DNA from: Planktosalinus sp963975935
GTDB lineage: Bacteria > Bacteroidota > Bacteroidia > Flavobacteriales > Flavobacteriaceae
NCBI GenBank assembly: GCA_963975935.1
Contig: CAXBIQ010000007.1
Location: forward strand, 62,001 to 126,000
Length of the DNA stretch: 64,000 nucleotides
Direction: 5' to 3'
Shown: piece after piece, positions 33,829 through 42,382 of the stretch
Layout of the letters: each line of letters starts with the position of its first letter
Position numbering within the stretch: position 1 is the stretch's first letter
Made by a program: the position numbers and the translations under genes
Notes under the pieces: model-generated
What the model was told of the DNA's origin: nothing
Databases searched by the model: none
What the model saw: only the letters and a program-made list of their open reading frames with translations

Positions 33829-33857
33829 TAAAATGGTCTTATTTAGGACAAAATGGG

Positions 33858-35717
33858 TTAAACTGTTTCTTCTACTTTATCTACTTCAAATTTGAGGTTA
33901 TCAATGATAAACTCTTGTCTTTCGGGCGTGTTTTTGCCCATATAGAACGAAAGCAATTCCTCAATGGACATACTACGTTCCAACATGACCGGGTCAAGCC
34001 GGATATCAGCACCTATAAAATGTTTGAATTCATCAGGTGAAATCTCCCCAAGTCCCTTGAATCGAGTGATTTCGGGTTTTGGTTTTAATTTTTCAATGGC
34101 ATTCACGCGTTCTTCTTCTGAATAGCAATAAATAGTTTCTTTTTTATTCCTTACACGAAAGAGCGGCGTCTGTAAAATATACAAATGCCCTTCTTTGATT
34201 ACTTCCGGAAAGAACTGAAGGAAAAAAGTAATGAGCAACAAACGGATGTGCATTCCGTCCACATCGGCATCTGTAGCGATTACAATGTTGTTGTAACGCA
34301 AGTCCTCAATGCTTTCTTCAATATTCAGCGCTGCCTGAAGCAGGTTGAATTCTTCGTTTTCGTAAACTATTTTTTTGGACAAGCCATAGCAGTTCAAAGG
34401 CTTCCCTTTTAGACTGAAAACGGCCTGTGTGTTCACATCCCGGCTTTTTGTAATGGAACCACTTGCAGAATCCCCTTCTGTAATAAACAAGGTGGTTTCC
34501 AGCTGGCGATCCGATTTTGTATCGTGCAGGTGAATGCGGCAATCACGTAATTTCTTATTATGTAAGCTCGCTTTTTTAGCACGTTCTTTTGCTAATTTTC
34601 TAATCCCGGAAAGCTCTTTTCTTTCGCGTTCTGCCTGGAGGATTTTGCGTTGTAATTTATCAGCTGTTTCCGGATTTTTGTGCAGGTAATTGTCTAAATG
34701 TTTTTTTACAAAATCAATAATAAAAGTACGCACGGTTGGTAAATTGCCGCCCATATCTGTCGAACCCAGTTTTGTTTTGGTTTGGCTTTCAAAAACCGGT
34801 TCCATCACCTTGATACTGATTGCTGAAACAATGGATTTTCTGATATCGCTCGCTTCAAAATTCTTTCCGTAAAATTCCCGGATGGTCTTGACAAAGGCTT
34901 CCCTGAAGGCATTTAAATGGGTTCCACCTTGTGTTGTGTTTTGCCCGTTGACAAAGGAATGATACTCCTCACTATACTGGGTTTTACTGTGTGTAAGCGC
35001 GATTTCAATATCTTCAGATTCCAGGTGGATGATGGGATATAAAATATCATCGTGATGGATATTTTCTTCCAGTAAATCTTTAAGTCCGTTTTCTGAATAG
35101 TATTTTTCCCCGTTAAAATCGATGGTCAGTCCGCGGTTGAGATAGACATAGTTTTTGAGCATTTTGGAAACATACTCATTGCGGTACCTGAAGTTTTTAA
35201 ATATGGTTTCATCAGGAATAAAAATTACTTTTGTCCCGCGGCGTGAAGAAGATTCTTCGGGTGTTGGGTCAACCAAGAGGTTTCCTTGTTCAAACTCGGC
35301 ATATTTTATCTGATTTTCCCTTACTGATTCCACCCTGAAAAAAGAGGAAAGCGCGTTTACGGCTTTGGTACCCACACCATTCAATCCGACAGATTTTTTA
35401 AAGGCACGAGTATCATATTTCCCTCCTGTATTCATCTTGGAGACCACATCCACCACTTTTCCCAGTGGAATACCACGGCCATAATCACGCACTTTGACTT
35501 CTTTGTCTTTGATGCGTATTTCAATGGTTTTACCGGCTCCCATCACATATTCGTCAATGGAGTTGTCCAACACTTCTTTTAAAAGTATGTAAATACCATC
35601 ATCAGGTGAAGAACCGTCACCAAGCTTTCCGATGTACATTCCCGGGCGCATCCTGATGTGCTCTTTCCAGTCCAGGGAACGTATATTGTCCTCGGTATAT
35701 TGGGTTTCTTTAGCCAT
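33858..35717 (-). CDS. parE: DNA topoisomerase IV subunit B (ParE)
   Basis: A 619-residue subunit from the ATG at 35717 (MAKETQYTEDNIRSLDW); the longer frame begins at an unsupported upstream codon. It has a GHKL ATPase domain (EVLDNSIDEYVMG, GRGIPLGKV, GLNGVGTKAVNALS) and a TOPRIM domain with ITEGDSASGSI and DADVDGMHIRLL. It powers strand passage by ParC. Together with parC and mscL it forms a likely operon. Confidence 0.96.
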   Translation of the reverse strand: MAKETQYTEDNIRSLDWKEHIRMRPGMYIGKLGDGSSPDDGIYILLKEVLDNSIDEYVMGAGKTIEIRIKDKEVKVRDYGRGIPLGKVVDVVSKMNTGGKYDTRAFKKSVGLNGVGTKAVNALSSFFRVESVRENQIKYAEFEQGNLLVDPTPEESSSRRGTKVIFIPDETIFKNFRYRNEYVSKMLKNYVYLNRGLTIDFNGEKYYSENGLKDLLEENIHHDDILYPIIHLESEDIEIALTHSKTQYSEEYHSFVNGQNTTQGGTHLNAFREAFVKTIREFYGKNFEASDIRKSIVSAISIKVMEPVFESQTKTKLGSTDMGGNLPTVRTFIIDFVKKHLDNYLHKNPETADKLQRKILQAERERKELSGIRKLAKERAKKASLHNKKLRDCRIHLHDTKSDRQLETTLFITEGDSASGSITKSRDVNTQAVFSLKGKPLNCYGLSKKIVYENEEFNLLQAALNIEESIEDLRYNNIVIATDADVDGMHIRLLLITFFLQFFPEVIKEGHLYILQTPLFRVRNKKETIYCYSEEERVNAIEKLKPKPEITRFKGLGEISPDEFKHFIGADIRLDPVMLERSMSIEELLSFYMGKNTPERQEFIIDNLKFEVDKVEETV

Positions 35718-35882
35718 ATTAAAATTTATGATAGACCCGCTAATATAAGACTTCAGGCTAAAAAATGAAACCTCCAAAATAGAAAGTAATTAACAATAGA
35801 ACGGTTCATTTTGTTAAGAAAATTATATCCAAAATTTTTCAAATTTTGACTAAAAATAAACTTTTGGAAATAAAAGGTTTGT

Positions 35883-35890
35883 TAAATTTG
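35883..35890 (+). promoter_or_regulatory. -7 box for the NlpE-like lipoprotein
   Basis: TAAATTTG fits TAnnTTTG and lies 24 nt before the ATG. A TTTG at 35863 is only 16 nt upstream, shorter than usual. Confidence 0.45.
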
Positions 35891-35914
35891 TAGAGAAACT
35901 TTATTTAATCAACA

Positions 35915-36364
35915 ATGAAAAAACTAGTCATTTTATCAATTATCTTTGTAGCTTTTTTTTCGTGTAAAAACAACAAAACTACAGAAACCGATATCATTGA
36001 AACTAACACCAAAGTGCAACAAGTCCCCGATATGCACACTTCGGAAAATACCCTGGATTGGCACGGAACCTATCAAGGCATCTTACCCTGTGCTGATTGT
36101 GAAGGTATTCAAACCGAAGTTACTTTGCTTGATAATAATACTTACACTATTAAGAGAATTTATTTAGGCAAAGAGGAAACTGTTTTTGAAGAAACCGGGG
36201 ATTTACAATGGACTGAAGGCGGCTCCACAGTTGTTCTGACCAATAAAAAAGATGGCAATGCCACACTTTTCAAAGTGGGTGAAAATCATTTAAAGCAACT
36301 GGACCGTGAAGGGCGAGCTATTGAAGGTGAGCTGGCTGAAAAGTATATGCTGCAAAAGAACTAA
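35915..36364 (+). CDS. NlpE-like copper resistance / envelope-stress lipoprotein
   Basis: A 149-residue lipoprotein. The signal peptide has a lipobox ending at Cys 17 (FFSC), and the linker is Thr/Asn rich. The NlpE N-terminal domain carries WHGTYQGILPCADCEGIQTEV, whose CxxC motif is the family hallmark. A beta-barrel pattern follows to the end. NlpE senses adhesion and copper stress in Proteobacteria; Bacteroidota members are mostly uncharacterised. It is convergent with ychF across a shared terminator. Confidence 0.88.
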   Translation: MKKLVILSIIFVAFFSCKNNKTTETDIIETNTKVQQVPDMHTSENTLDWHGTYQGILPCADCEGIQTEVTLLDNNTYTIKRIYLGKEETVFEETGDLQWTEGGSTVVLTNKKDGNATLFKVGENHLKQLDREGRAIEGELAEKYMLQKN

Positions 36365-36365
36365 T

Positions 36366-36394
36366 AAAAAAGCGCTCATTTCGAGCGCTTTTTC
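36366..36394. terminator. Bidirectional terminator (NlpE-like / ychF)
   Basis: AAAAAGCGCTC (36367-36377) and GAGCGCTTTTT (36383-36393) form a perfect 11-bp stem with a 5-nt loop, with A/T tracts on both sides. It sits between convergent genes. Confidence 0.88.
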
Positions 36395-36401
36395 ATTGAA
36401 T

Positions 36402-37496
36402 TTATACATTGAATCTAAAATGCATCACATCACCATCCTTGACGATGTATTCCTTCCCTTCTACCCTCATTTTTCCGGCTTCTTTGACTTTGGCTTCGCT
36501 TCCCAAACTTACATAATCATCATAAGCAATCACTTCTGCCCTGATGAATCCTTTTTCAAAATCTGAGTGAATGACTCCGGCAGCTTGAGGAGCAGTTGCA
36601 CCAACAGGAATTGTCCAGGCACGCACTTCTTTAACTCCGGCTGTGAAATAAGTTTGAAGGTTTAGCAATCTGTATGCAGAACGAATGAGTTTTGCTGATC
36701 CGGCCTCATCGAGCCCTAAATCCTCCAAAAACATTTGTCGCTCTTCATAAGTCTCCAATTCGGTGATATCGGCTTCAGTTCCTACTGCCAACACCAATAC
36801 TTCTGCATTTTCATTTTTTACGTTTTCTTTTACGAGTTCTACATATTTGTTTCCATTTACCGCTGAGCCTTCATCAACATTACAAACATACATTACCGGT
36901 TTGTCTGTAATGAATTGAAGTGGAGCAATAAACTCCTCTCTTTCAGCATCCGAAAAATCAATAGCCCTTACTGAAATACCTGCTTCCAGGCCTTTTTTCA
37001 CTTTTAATAGTGCTTCTTCTTCTTTTTGGGCTTCTTTGTTTCCGGTTTTGGCGGCACGTTTTACTTTCTCCAGTTTTTTCTCTGCTGTTTCCAGGTCTTT
37101 CAACTGAAGTTCCATATCGATGGTTTCTTTATCCCTGATTGGATTTACGGAGCCGTCAACGTGAACCACATTGTCATTGTCAAAACATCGCAACACATGA
37201 AGAATAGCATCAGTTTCTCTGATGTTCCCAAGGAATTGATTTCCCAGACCTTCTCCTTTACTGGCTCCTTTTACCAGACCGGCGATGTCGACAATCTCAA
37301 CTGTGGCCGGAAGCACACGTTCCGGATTCACCAAAGATTCCAGTTTTTGCAATCTGGTGTCAGGAACATTCACCACGCCAATATTGGGTTCTATTGTACA
37401 AAAAGGGAAGTTTGCACTTTGGGCTTTGGCATTTGACAAGCAATTGAATAATGTGGATTTACCTACATTGGGAAGACCTACGATTCCGGCTTTCAT
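36402..37496 (-). CDS. ychF: Redox-regulated ATPase YchF (Obg family)
   Basis: A 364-residue P-loop NTPase. GLPNVGKSTLFN is the G1 motif (about 6-17), VDIAGLVKGASKGEGLGNQFL the G3/switch region, and CNVDEG replaces the usual NKxD, typical of the ATP-preferring YchF. A TGS domain occupies the last 80 residues (FTAGVKEVRAWTIPVG, DGDVMHFRFNV). It associates with ribosomes and stress responses. A -7 box precedes it. Confidence 0.97.
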   Translation of the reverse strand: MKAGIVGLPNVGKSTLFNCLSNAKAQSANFPFCTIEPNIGVVNVPDTRLQKLESLVNPERVLPATVEIVDIAGLVKGASKGEGLGNQFLGNIRETDAILHVLRCFDNDNVVHVDGSVNPIRDKETIDMELQLKDLETAEKKLEKVKRAAKTGNKEAQKEEEALLKVKKGLEAGISVRAIDFSDAEREEFIAPLQFITDKPVMYVCNVDEGSAVNGNKYVELVKENVKNENAEVLVLAVGTEADITELETYEERQMFLEDLGLDEAGSAKLIRSAYRLLNLQTYFTAGVKEVRAWTIPVGATAPQAAGVIHSDFEKGFIRAEVIAYDDYVSLGSEAKVKEAGKMRVEGKEYIVKDGDVMHFRFNV

Positions 37497-37518
37497 ATAA
37501 TATCGTTTTTAAAGGGTG

Positions 37519-37526
37519 CAAAGATA
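37519..37526 (-). promoter_or_regulatory. ychF -7 box
   Basis: TATCTTTG on the minus strand fits TAnnTTTG, 22 nt before the start codon. No clear -33 box. Confidence 0.45.
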
Positions 37527-37551
37527 CACCTTCAGTTCAAATATTGAGAAT

Positions 37552-37589
37552 AAAAAAAGATGTTTACTGAAAATCAATAAACATCTTTT
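37552..37589 (-). terminator. AbgT-family gene terminator
   Basis: AAAAGATGTTTA and TAAACATCTTTT form a perfect 12-bp stem with an 11-nt loop. On the minus strand it is followed by TTTATTC. It lies 25 nt after the stop codon of the AbgT gene. Confidence 0.82.
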
Positions 37590-37613
37590 ATAATATTAGA
37601 AATAGTAATAATG

Positions 37614-39182
37614 TTATGGAGCCGGATAGAGGTAATTGGCCTCAAAACTCAATGGGATTCCCAGCCACCAGTAAACCAGTAAGAATATAGTCCACGCAAC
37701 TAAAAATATAACTGAATAGGGTAACATCATCGAAATCAAAGTTCCAATTCCCATTCCTTTGACATAGCGTTGACTAAAAACAACCACTAATGGAAAATAA
37801 GGTAATAATGGTGTAATAATATTGGAAACAGAATCCCCTACCCGATAAGCTGCTTGCGTAAGGTCAGGCGATATACCCAGCTGCATTAACATTGGAACAA
37901 AGATGGGAGCTATAAGCGCCCATTTTGCTGATGCAGAGCCCACCATTAAATTCACAAATGCACTGAGTATTACAATTCCAACAATTGTGATTTGACCCGG
38001 TAATTCGAGTGCCTGAAGGAAGTTTGCTCCTTTTATGGCAATTAAAAGACCAATGTTTGAACGAGAAAAAGCATCAATAAAAAGCGCACAGAAAAAGGCC
38101 ATTACAATATAATAACCCATACTTTCCATGGATTTTGTCATACTTTTTATCAAATCCCTTGAAGATTTATACCTGCCTGATACAAATCCAAAAACAAGTC
38201 CCGGAATTAATAACAAGACAAAGATTAAGGGTACAATGGCCTTCATTAACGGCGCGTGGAATGAGGTGAGTGATTGAATTTCAGGATCCACCATGTCAGG
38301 ACCTCTTAAGGCTGAATTTTCAGGATATGCCCATAAAAACAAACCTACAATACCTAAAACCATTGCTAAAAGCCCCATCCAGAAAGCCTTACTTTCTTTG
38401 GATGTAACCTGCTCCATTTTTGGCATCTGGTCTTCATCTCCATCTACTTTAACTTTAGAAAGCCTGGGTTCAATTATTTTATCTGTAATCCACCAGCCCA
38501 CAAGTACTATCAATAATGTTGAGGCCGAAGTGAAATACCAGTTATTTAAAGGATTTAAATTAATTGCAGGATCCAGGATTCTTGCCGCTTCAAGTGTGAA
38601 ACTCATAATAAGCGGGTCAATGGCAGAAGGGATAAAGTTTGCTGAAAATCCTCCTGATACCCCTGCAAAAGCTGCTGCAATACCTGCTAAAGGGTGGCGG
38701 CCTGCGGCATAAAAGATTACACCTCCCAGCGGAATTACCAAAACATACCCGGCATCTGCAGCAGTGTGGCTTACGATAGCTATTAAAATAAGCATTGGGG
38801 TAAGCAACTGTTTGGGAGTAAAGTTTAGGAGTTTTTTCAACCCCGCATCAATCCATCCCGAATGCTCTGCTACACCCACTCCAAGCATAGCAACCAAAAC
38901 AATTCCTAATGGAGCAAAAAGCACAAAGGTATTTACCATACTGGCGAGAAACCCGGCTAGTTGGGTTCCCGTAAGTAAATTTTGCACGTTCAAACTATTT
39001 CCGGTCATTGGGTGGACTTCCCCAAAATCAAATGGAGACAGGATTGCAGATAGGACCCAAACGAAAATTAAGAGATAAAAAAATAAAATTGCAGGATCGG
39101 GTAGTTTATTCCCCAGTTTTTCAACTAAATCAAGTGCTTTGTTTACCAAGCCCTTTTTCTTGACTTCTGTAGTTTTTTCCAT
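37614..39182 (-). CDS. AbgT-family transporter
   Basis: A 522-residue inner-membrane protein with about eleven hydrophobic segments. Family motifs include LPDPAILFFYLLIFVW near 29-44, HTAADAGYVLVIPLGGVIFYAAGRHPLAG and GSASAKWALIAPIFVPMLM. Members import p-aminobenzoyl-glutamate or export sulfonamides; both roles are folate-related. The gene stands alone between a terminator and the tRNA-remnant terminator. Substrate cannot be decided from sequence. Confidence 0.93.
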   Translation of the reverse strand: MEKTTEVKKKGLVNKALDLVEKLGNKLPDPAILFFYLLIFVWVLSAILSPFDFGEVHPMTGNSLNVQNLLTGTQLAGFLASMVNTFVLFAPLGIVLVAMLGVGVAEHSGWIDAGLKKLLNFTPKQLLTPMLILIAIVSHTAADAGYVLVIPLGGVIFYAAGRHPLAGIAAAFAGVSGGFSANFIPSAIDPLIMSFTLEAARILDPAINLNPLNNWYFTSASTLLIVLVGWWITDKIIEPRLSKVKVDGDEDQMPKMEQVTSKESKAFWMGLLAMVLGIVGLFLWAYPENSALRGPDMVDPEIQSLTSFHAPLMKAIVPLIFVLLLIPGLVFGFVSGRYKSSRDLIKSMTKSMESMGYYIVMAFFCALFIDAFSRSNIGLLIAIKGANFLQALELPGQITIVGIVILSAFVNLMVGSASAKWALIAPIFVPMLMQLGISPDLTQAAYRVGDSVSNIITPLLPYFPLVVVFSQRYVKGMGIGTLISMMLPYSVIFLVAWTIFLLVYWWLGIPLSFEANYLYPAP

Positions 39183-39274
39183 GACAGATTTTGGTTAATT
39201 AGTCTGCTAAAGTAAAAAAATATCGAAAACTTATATGTCTCGGGTTAAATAAAATATCAGGAAGGAATAATAAA

Positions 39275-39305
39275 AATGAAAAAAGCCCCTTTTTCGGGGG
39301 CTTTT
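39275..39305 (-). terminator. Terminator after the tRNA remnant
   Basis: AAAAGCCCC (39281-39289) and GGGGCTTTT (39297-39305) form a 9-bp stem with a short loop. On the minus strand it is followed by TTTCATTTTTA. It ends the GIY-YIG/tRNA-remnant unit. Confidence 0.8.
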
Positions 39306-39308
39306 AAG

Positions 39309-39367
39309 TGGTCGCGAGAGGATTCGAACCTCTGACCGTCCCGACTCAAGGTCGGGATGCTCTATCC
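39309..39367 (-). pseudogene. tRNA-Arg-like remnant (3' part) fused to the GIY-YIG gene
   Basis: On the minus strand the sequence from GGATAGAGCATC to the end matches the intact tRNA-Arg at 39708-39780 in the D-arm end, T-arm (GGTCAGAGGTTCGAATCCTC) and acceptor 3' strand (CGCGACCA). The anticodon arm is replaced by the hairpin TCCCGACCTTGAGTCGGGA, which is 2 nt longer than a normal arm and lacks a U33. The 5' acceptor strand is missing, replaced by the end of the GIY-YIG coding sequence. Weak similarity (TAGCT..CAG) may extend the remnant to about 39378. It cannot fold as a functional tRNA. Confidence 0.82.
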
Positions 39368-39616
39368 TCTGATAGCTAATAGATTTTCAATATACTTTCT
39401 TGATTTCATTCGTTTTACTTGTAATTCTCTTTGATAAGCCAAACTCTTTGCAGAAAAAGTTTCAAAATAACATACCTCCCAATCCTTGGCTCTTGAGGTA
39501 AAACCTTTGTGATTTGAAAGATGCTTTTTTAATCGTTCATCTAAAGAATCACCAGTATGTCCCAGATAAAACCGATCTAGTTTGTTTGAATATAATATGT
39601 AGAAATAAAACACCAT
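39362..39616 (-). CDS. Small GIY-YIG nuclease-family protein
   Basis: An 84-residue protein consisting only of a GIY-YIG domain: FYFYILYSNKLDRFYLGHT (the GIY and YIG motifs as YIL and YLG), then KHLSNHKGFTSRAKDWEVC and a catalytic-type Glu in YQRELQVKRMKSRKYIE. Such short proteins occur in many flavobacterial genomes next to tRNA genes and may be nicking or homing endonucleases. Its TAG stop codon lies inside the D-arm of the tRNA remnant (GGATAGAGC). It follows the intact tRNA cluster and its terminator, on the same strand. Confidence 0.85.
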   Translation of the reverse strand: MVFYFYILYSNKLDRFYLGHTGDSLDERLKKHLSNHKGFTSRAKDWEVCYFETFSAKSLAYQRELQVKRMKSRKYIENLLAIRG

Positions 39617-39663
39617 AAAATAATAAAACCCACAATAAATGTAATGAAAAAATAAATAGAAAA

Positions 39664-39701
39664 GAAAACCCTTTGTAAATCGCTTGATTTCAAAGGGTTT
39701 A
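39664..39701 (-). terminator. Terminator of the tRNA cluster
   Basis: AAACCCTTTG (39667-39676) and CAAAGGGTTT (39692-39701) form a perfect 10-bp stem. On the minus strand it is followed by TCTTTTCT. It lies 6 nt after tRNA-Arg. Confidence 0.83.
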
Positions 39702-39707
39702 AGAAGT

Positions 39708-39780
39708 GATCGCGAGAGGATTCGAACCTCTGACCGTCTGCTTAGAAGGCAGATGCTCTATCCAGCTGAGCTACGCGACC
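39708..39780 (-). tRNA. tRNA-Arg (anticodon TCT)
   Basis: A complete cloverleaf: acceptor GGTCGCG pairs with CGCGATC (one G.U), D-arm GCTCAGCTGGATAGAGC, anticodon loop CTTCTAA with TCT, T-arm AGAGGTTCGAATCCTCT, discriminator A. CCA is not encoded. It is the third tRNA of the cluster and the parent of the remnant at 39309. Confidence 0.95.
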
Positions 39781-39841
39781 TGGATTATTTAATTTTGATA
39801 AAGAAAGTAGTATTAAAGAATGGAAATCCACACTTTAATTG

Positions 39842-39916
39842 TCGGGGTGGCAGGATTCGAACCTGCGGCCTCCTGCTCCCAAAGCAGGCGCGATAACCGG
39901 GCTACGCTACACCCCG
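39842..39916 (-). tRNA. tRNA-Pro (anticodon TGG)
   Basis: Acceptor CGGGGTG pairs perfectly with CACCCCG. The anticodon loop TTTGGGA carries TGG, and the T-arm is GCAGGTTCGAATCCTGC. CCA is not encoded. It is between tRNA-Ser and tRNA-Arg on the same strand. Confidence 0.95.
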
Positions 39917-39929
39917 AGGTGTTTTTTTG

Positions 39930-40014
39930 CGGAGAGTGTGGGATTCGAACCCACGCGACAGTTACCCGTCGACAGTTTAGCAAACTGCTCCATTAACCAC
40001 TCTGGCAACTCTCC
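39930..40014 (-). tRNA. tRNA-Ser (anticodon GCT)
   Basis: An 85-nt type II tRNA. Acceptor GGAGAGT pairs with ACTCTCC, the anticodon loop TTGCTAA carries GCT, and the long variable arm CGACGGGTAACTGTCG confirms tRNA-Ser. First gene of the tRNA cluster. Confidence 0.95.
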
Positions 40015-40104
40015 TTTTGTATAGAACGTAACGCATTTTTAAACGCGGTTGCAAATGTAAGTTATCATCTGAAACAACACAACAAAAATACTGAATTTTT
40101 AAGG

Positions 40105-41271
40105 TTAAATTTTAACACATTCTAAAATAACTTTCCTTTTATCTTCACAGGTCGTGAAAAACAGATATTTATCACCTCCATCCTTTATTTTCCAGCGTTT
40201 TTTTAATTCCGGGGCTGTTTCCGGAAAATTGCGAGTGCTGATATTTGCTTTCGTTCCCATAAAGTATTTTTTAACCTCAGGTTTAGTATAAGGTATCACA
40301 TTGAGAATTTCAAATCTTCTTCCGGGAAACGATATTTTTTTGTTACTTGTAAATAAATGGGTATTCCCAGCTACTTTTTTTACTTCATACTGCTTATATA
40401 ATTCAAAAAACAAACCGCTTTTCATTATGGCAGCATTTGGTTCATAAAGGTATTTTTCGGGAGTGGAATATTCGATACTTCCGCTTTCATGCAAAGGAGC
40501 TTCAAAGAATTCTGATTTTTTTAATTTGAGGTTTGCTGTTTTCAAAAATACCCCGCCGGTATATCCTTTTTTAACAAGCCAGAGCAGTTCCTTGACCTCA
40601 TTTTTAACAGCAACAATATGAATTTCAAAGACATGCTTTAATTCTTGCAAACCTACTGTAATATCTAGCATTGGTGATGTTTTAACCATTAATACTTTGC
40701 AACGTTGCAATAGATAGTTTAGATTTTCTACAATATTGGGTTCACAGTCCTTTAAATAAATGACTTTGCCCTTGCTCTCATGACGCCTTGACGGGTCAAT
40801 ATAAATAATGTCAAAATATGCCTCGCGGATAGATTCAATTCCATTGCCTGAAATACAGGTAACATTTGATTTTAACTGGGATAAATTGTGTTCAGCGATT
40901 TGAGAAAGTTCAGTATTAATTTCATAATGGAAAACTTTTTCAATGCTTTTGGAAAAATAATAACTGTCAATGCCCAGTCCACCGGTTATATCTGCAAGGC
41001 TTTTACCGGCTACTAAATTTGCTTTGTATTGAGCTGTAAGTTCAGAAGAAGTTTGTTCAAGATTAAGCTTCGGCGGATAATATATATTTGCTGCAGCAAA
41101 CCAGGAAGGAAGTTTTTCTTTGGCTTTGTTTTTACTTTCAATCTGGGTTATCAATTCCTGAATCGTAACATCTGGAAAAGGAGAGCCTTTTAATGCAATT
41201 TTTACAAGATTAGCATCCAGATTATTATTTATAAATTCCTCTACCTCTGTATTTAAAATAGCCTTATTCAA
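40105..41271 (-). CDS. Class I SAM-dependent methyltransferase (THUMP-like type)
   Basis: A 388-residue protein. The Rossmann motif DITGGLGIDSYYFSK (about 95-109), the acidic YEINTE and IIYIDPSRRH (about 153-162) mark an RNA-type class I methyltransferase. The N-terminal helical part and the C-terminal beta-domain (FPGRRFEILNVIPYTK) fit the flavobacterial THUMP-like family. The substrate is unknown. The only suitable start is a TTG at 41271; no in-frame ATG lies before the upstream stop. The AI-2E permease stop lies 7 nt upstream. Confidence 0.87.
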   Translation of the reverse strand: MNKAILNTEVEEFINNNLDANLVKIALKGSPFPDVTIQELITQIESKNKAKEKLPSWFAAANIYYPPKLNLEQTSSELTAQYKANLVAGKSLADITGGLGIDSYYFSKSIEKVFHYEINTELSQIAEHNLSQLKSNVTCISGNGIESIREAYFDIIYIDPSRRHESKGKVIYLKDCEPNIVENLNYLLQRCKVLMVKTSPMLDITVGLQELKHVFEIHIVAVKNEVKELLWLVKKGYTGGVFLKTANLKLKKSEFFEAPLHESGSIEYSTPEKYLYEPNAAIMKSGLFFELYKQYEVKKVAGNTHLFTSNKKISFPGRRFEILNVIPYTKPEVKKYFMGTKANISTRNFPETAPELKKRWKIKDGGDKYLFFTTCEDKRKVILECVKI

Positions 41272-41278
41272 ATGATCA

Positions 41279-42367
41279 CTATAAATCTTTAGTCAATCTC
41301 ATGACGATTTTGTTCTCTGACAAAAACTCCTTGGATATCACTTTTATAACCGTATAAACAGGTACCGCCGCAATCATTCCAATTACCCCAAAGAGCATTC
41401 CCCCAATTATAATAATTAAAAATATTTCCAAAGGATGAGAACGCACACTATTAGAGTATATCAGCGGTTGACTAATAAAATTATCAATTAATTGACCAAT
41501 TAAAAACCCAATCATTACATAAATAGTCGTTGGCAAAATCACCGTACTGAAGTCTTGATTTATATTGCTGGTCATTGATAAGAATATCATTACAAAAGCA
41601 CCAATAAGTGGACCGAGATAGGGTATGATATTCAGCAAGGCACATAAAAAAGCAATAACAATGGCGTTTTTGATACCAAATAAAAGAAGCACAAAAGAAT
41701 AAAATACAAACAGGATAAATATTTGAAAAACCAATCCTATAAAGTAGCTTGATAAAAGATTTTTAATTTTAGTGAGTGAGTTTTCAAACCGCGCTTCTTT
41801 ATCATCAGGAATAAAGGTTAATATGCCTTGCTCAAGTAATTTACTGTCTTTTAACAGGAAAAAAGAAATGAATATAACAGAGAACAATCCTATACTAAAG
41901 GTCCCCAATGCAGATAAAAATGAGTTAATGAAGTCAGGAATAAAATTAAAATCAAAATTTCTAATAAAATCTGACTCCCTGAACCTTGATTCAATGTCAA
42001 TATTATTTCCTGAAAAATAAGTTACTATTTCCCTGTATAAATTCTCAACAGTGGCAGATAAAGAGTCTATATCCAACAAGGAAAGGTTGATACTTTGTTG
42101 TTTAATTAAAGGAATAAACAGTAGCAAGAGCCCTACAAATACCCCAAAAATGAGAAGCATCGTTATAATAACAGAAAGAAGGTTGTGAAGGCGCAGTTTA
42201 TTTCTCAAGAAATAGATAATGGGCCTGCCAATGAGCGTCACAACAATTGAAAGGGCTATATAAACAATAACACTCTGGATTTTATACAAAAACCAGCCCA
42301 AGGCTATAAACCCCACCACTGCAGCCAATGCCCGTAAAATGCCTTTTGCTATAATTTTTGATTCCAT
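41279..42367 (-). CDS. AI-2E family transporter
   Basis: A 362-residue membrane protein with about eight hydrophobic segments and the family motif LLNIIPYLGPLIGA (about 240-253), with the paired re-entrant region GMLFGVIGMIAAVPVYTVIK near 325-344. Members export autoinducer-2, other metabolites or sodium; the name of the family should not be taken as its function. It lies 7 nt before the methyltransferase gene and 15 nt after the DUF4159 gene. Confidence 0.9.
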   Translation of the reverse strand: MESKIIAKGILRALAAVVGFIALGWFLYKIQSVIVYIALSIVVTLIGRPIIYFLRNKLRLHNLLSVIITMLLIFGVFVGLLLLFIPLIKQQSINLSLLDIDSLSATVENLYREIVTYFSGNNIDIESRFRESDFIRNFDFNFIPDFINSFLSALGTFSIGLFSVIFISFFLLKDSKLLEQGILTFIPDDKEARFENSLTKIKNLLSSYFIGLVFQIFILFVFYSFVLLLFGIKNAIVIAFLCALLNIIPYLGPLIGAFVMIFLSMTSNINQDFSTVILPTTIYVMIGFLIGQLIDNFISQPLIYSNSVRSHPLEIFLIIIIGGMLFGVIGMIAAVPVYTVIKVISKEFLSENKIVMRLTKDL

Positions 42368-42382
42368 TATAACTTACTGTAT

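Noticed and set aside
39684..39896. Reading frame across tRNA-Arg and tRNA-Pro on the plus strand (IRTSDRLLRRQMLYPAELRD)
   Set aside because: It is the complement of the tRNA genes, a well-known spurious ORF type; the tRNA structures explain the sequence.
39839..40024. Plus-strand frame over tRNA-Pro and tRNA-Ser (MSGWQDSNLRPPAPKAG)
   Set aside because: Antisense to the tRNAs and not a protein gene.
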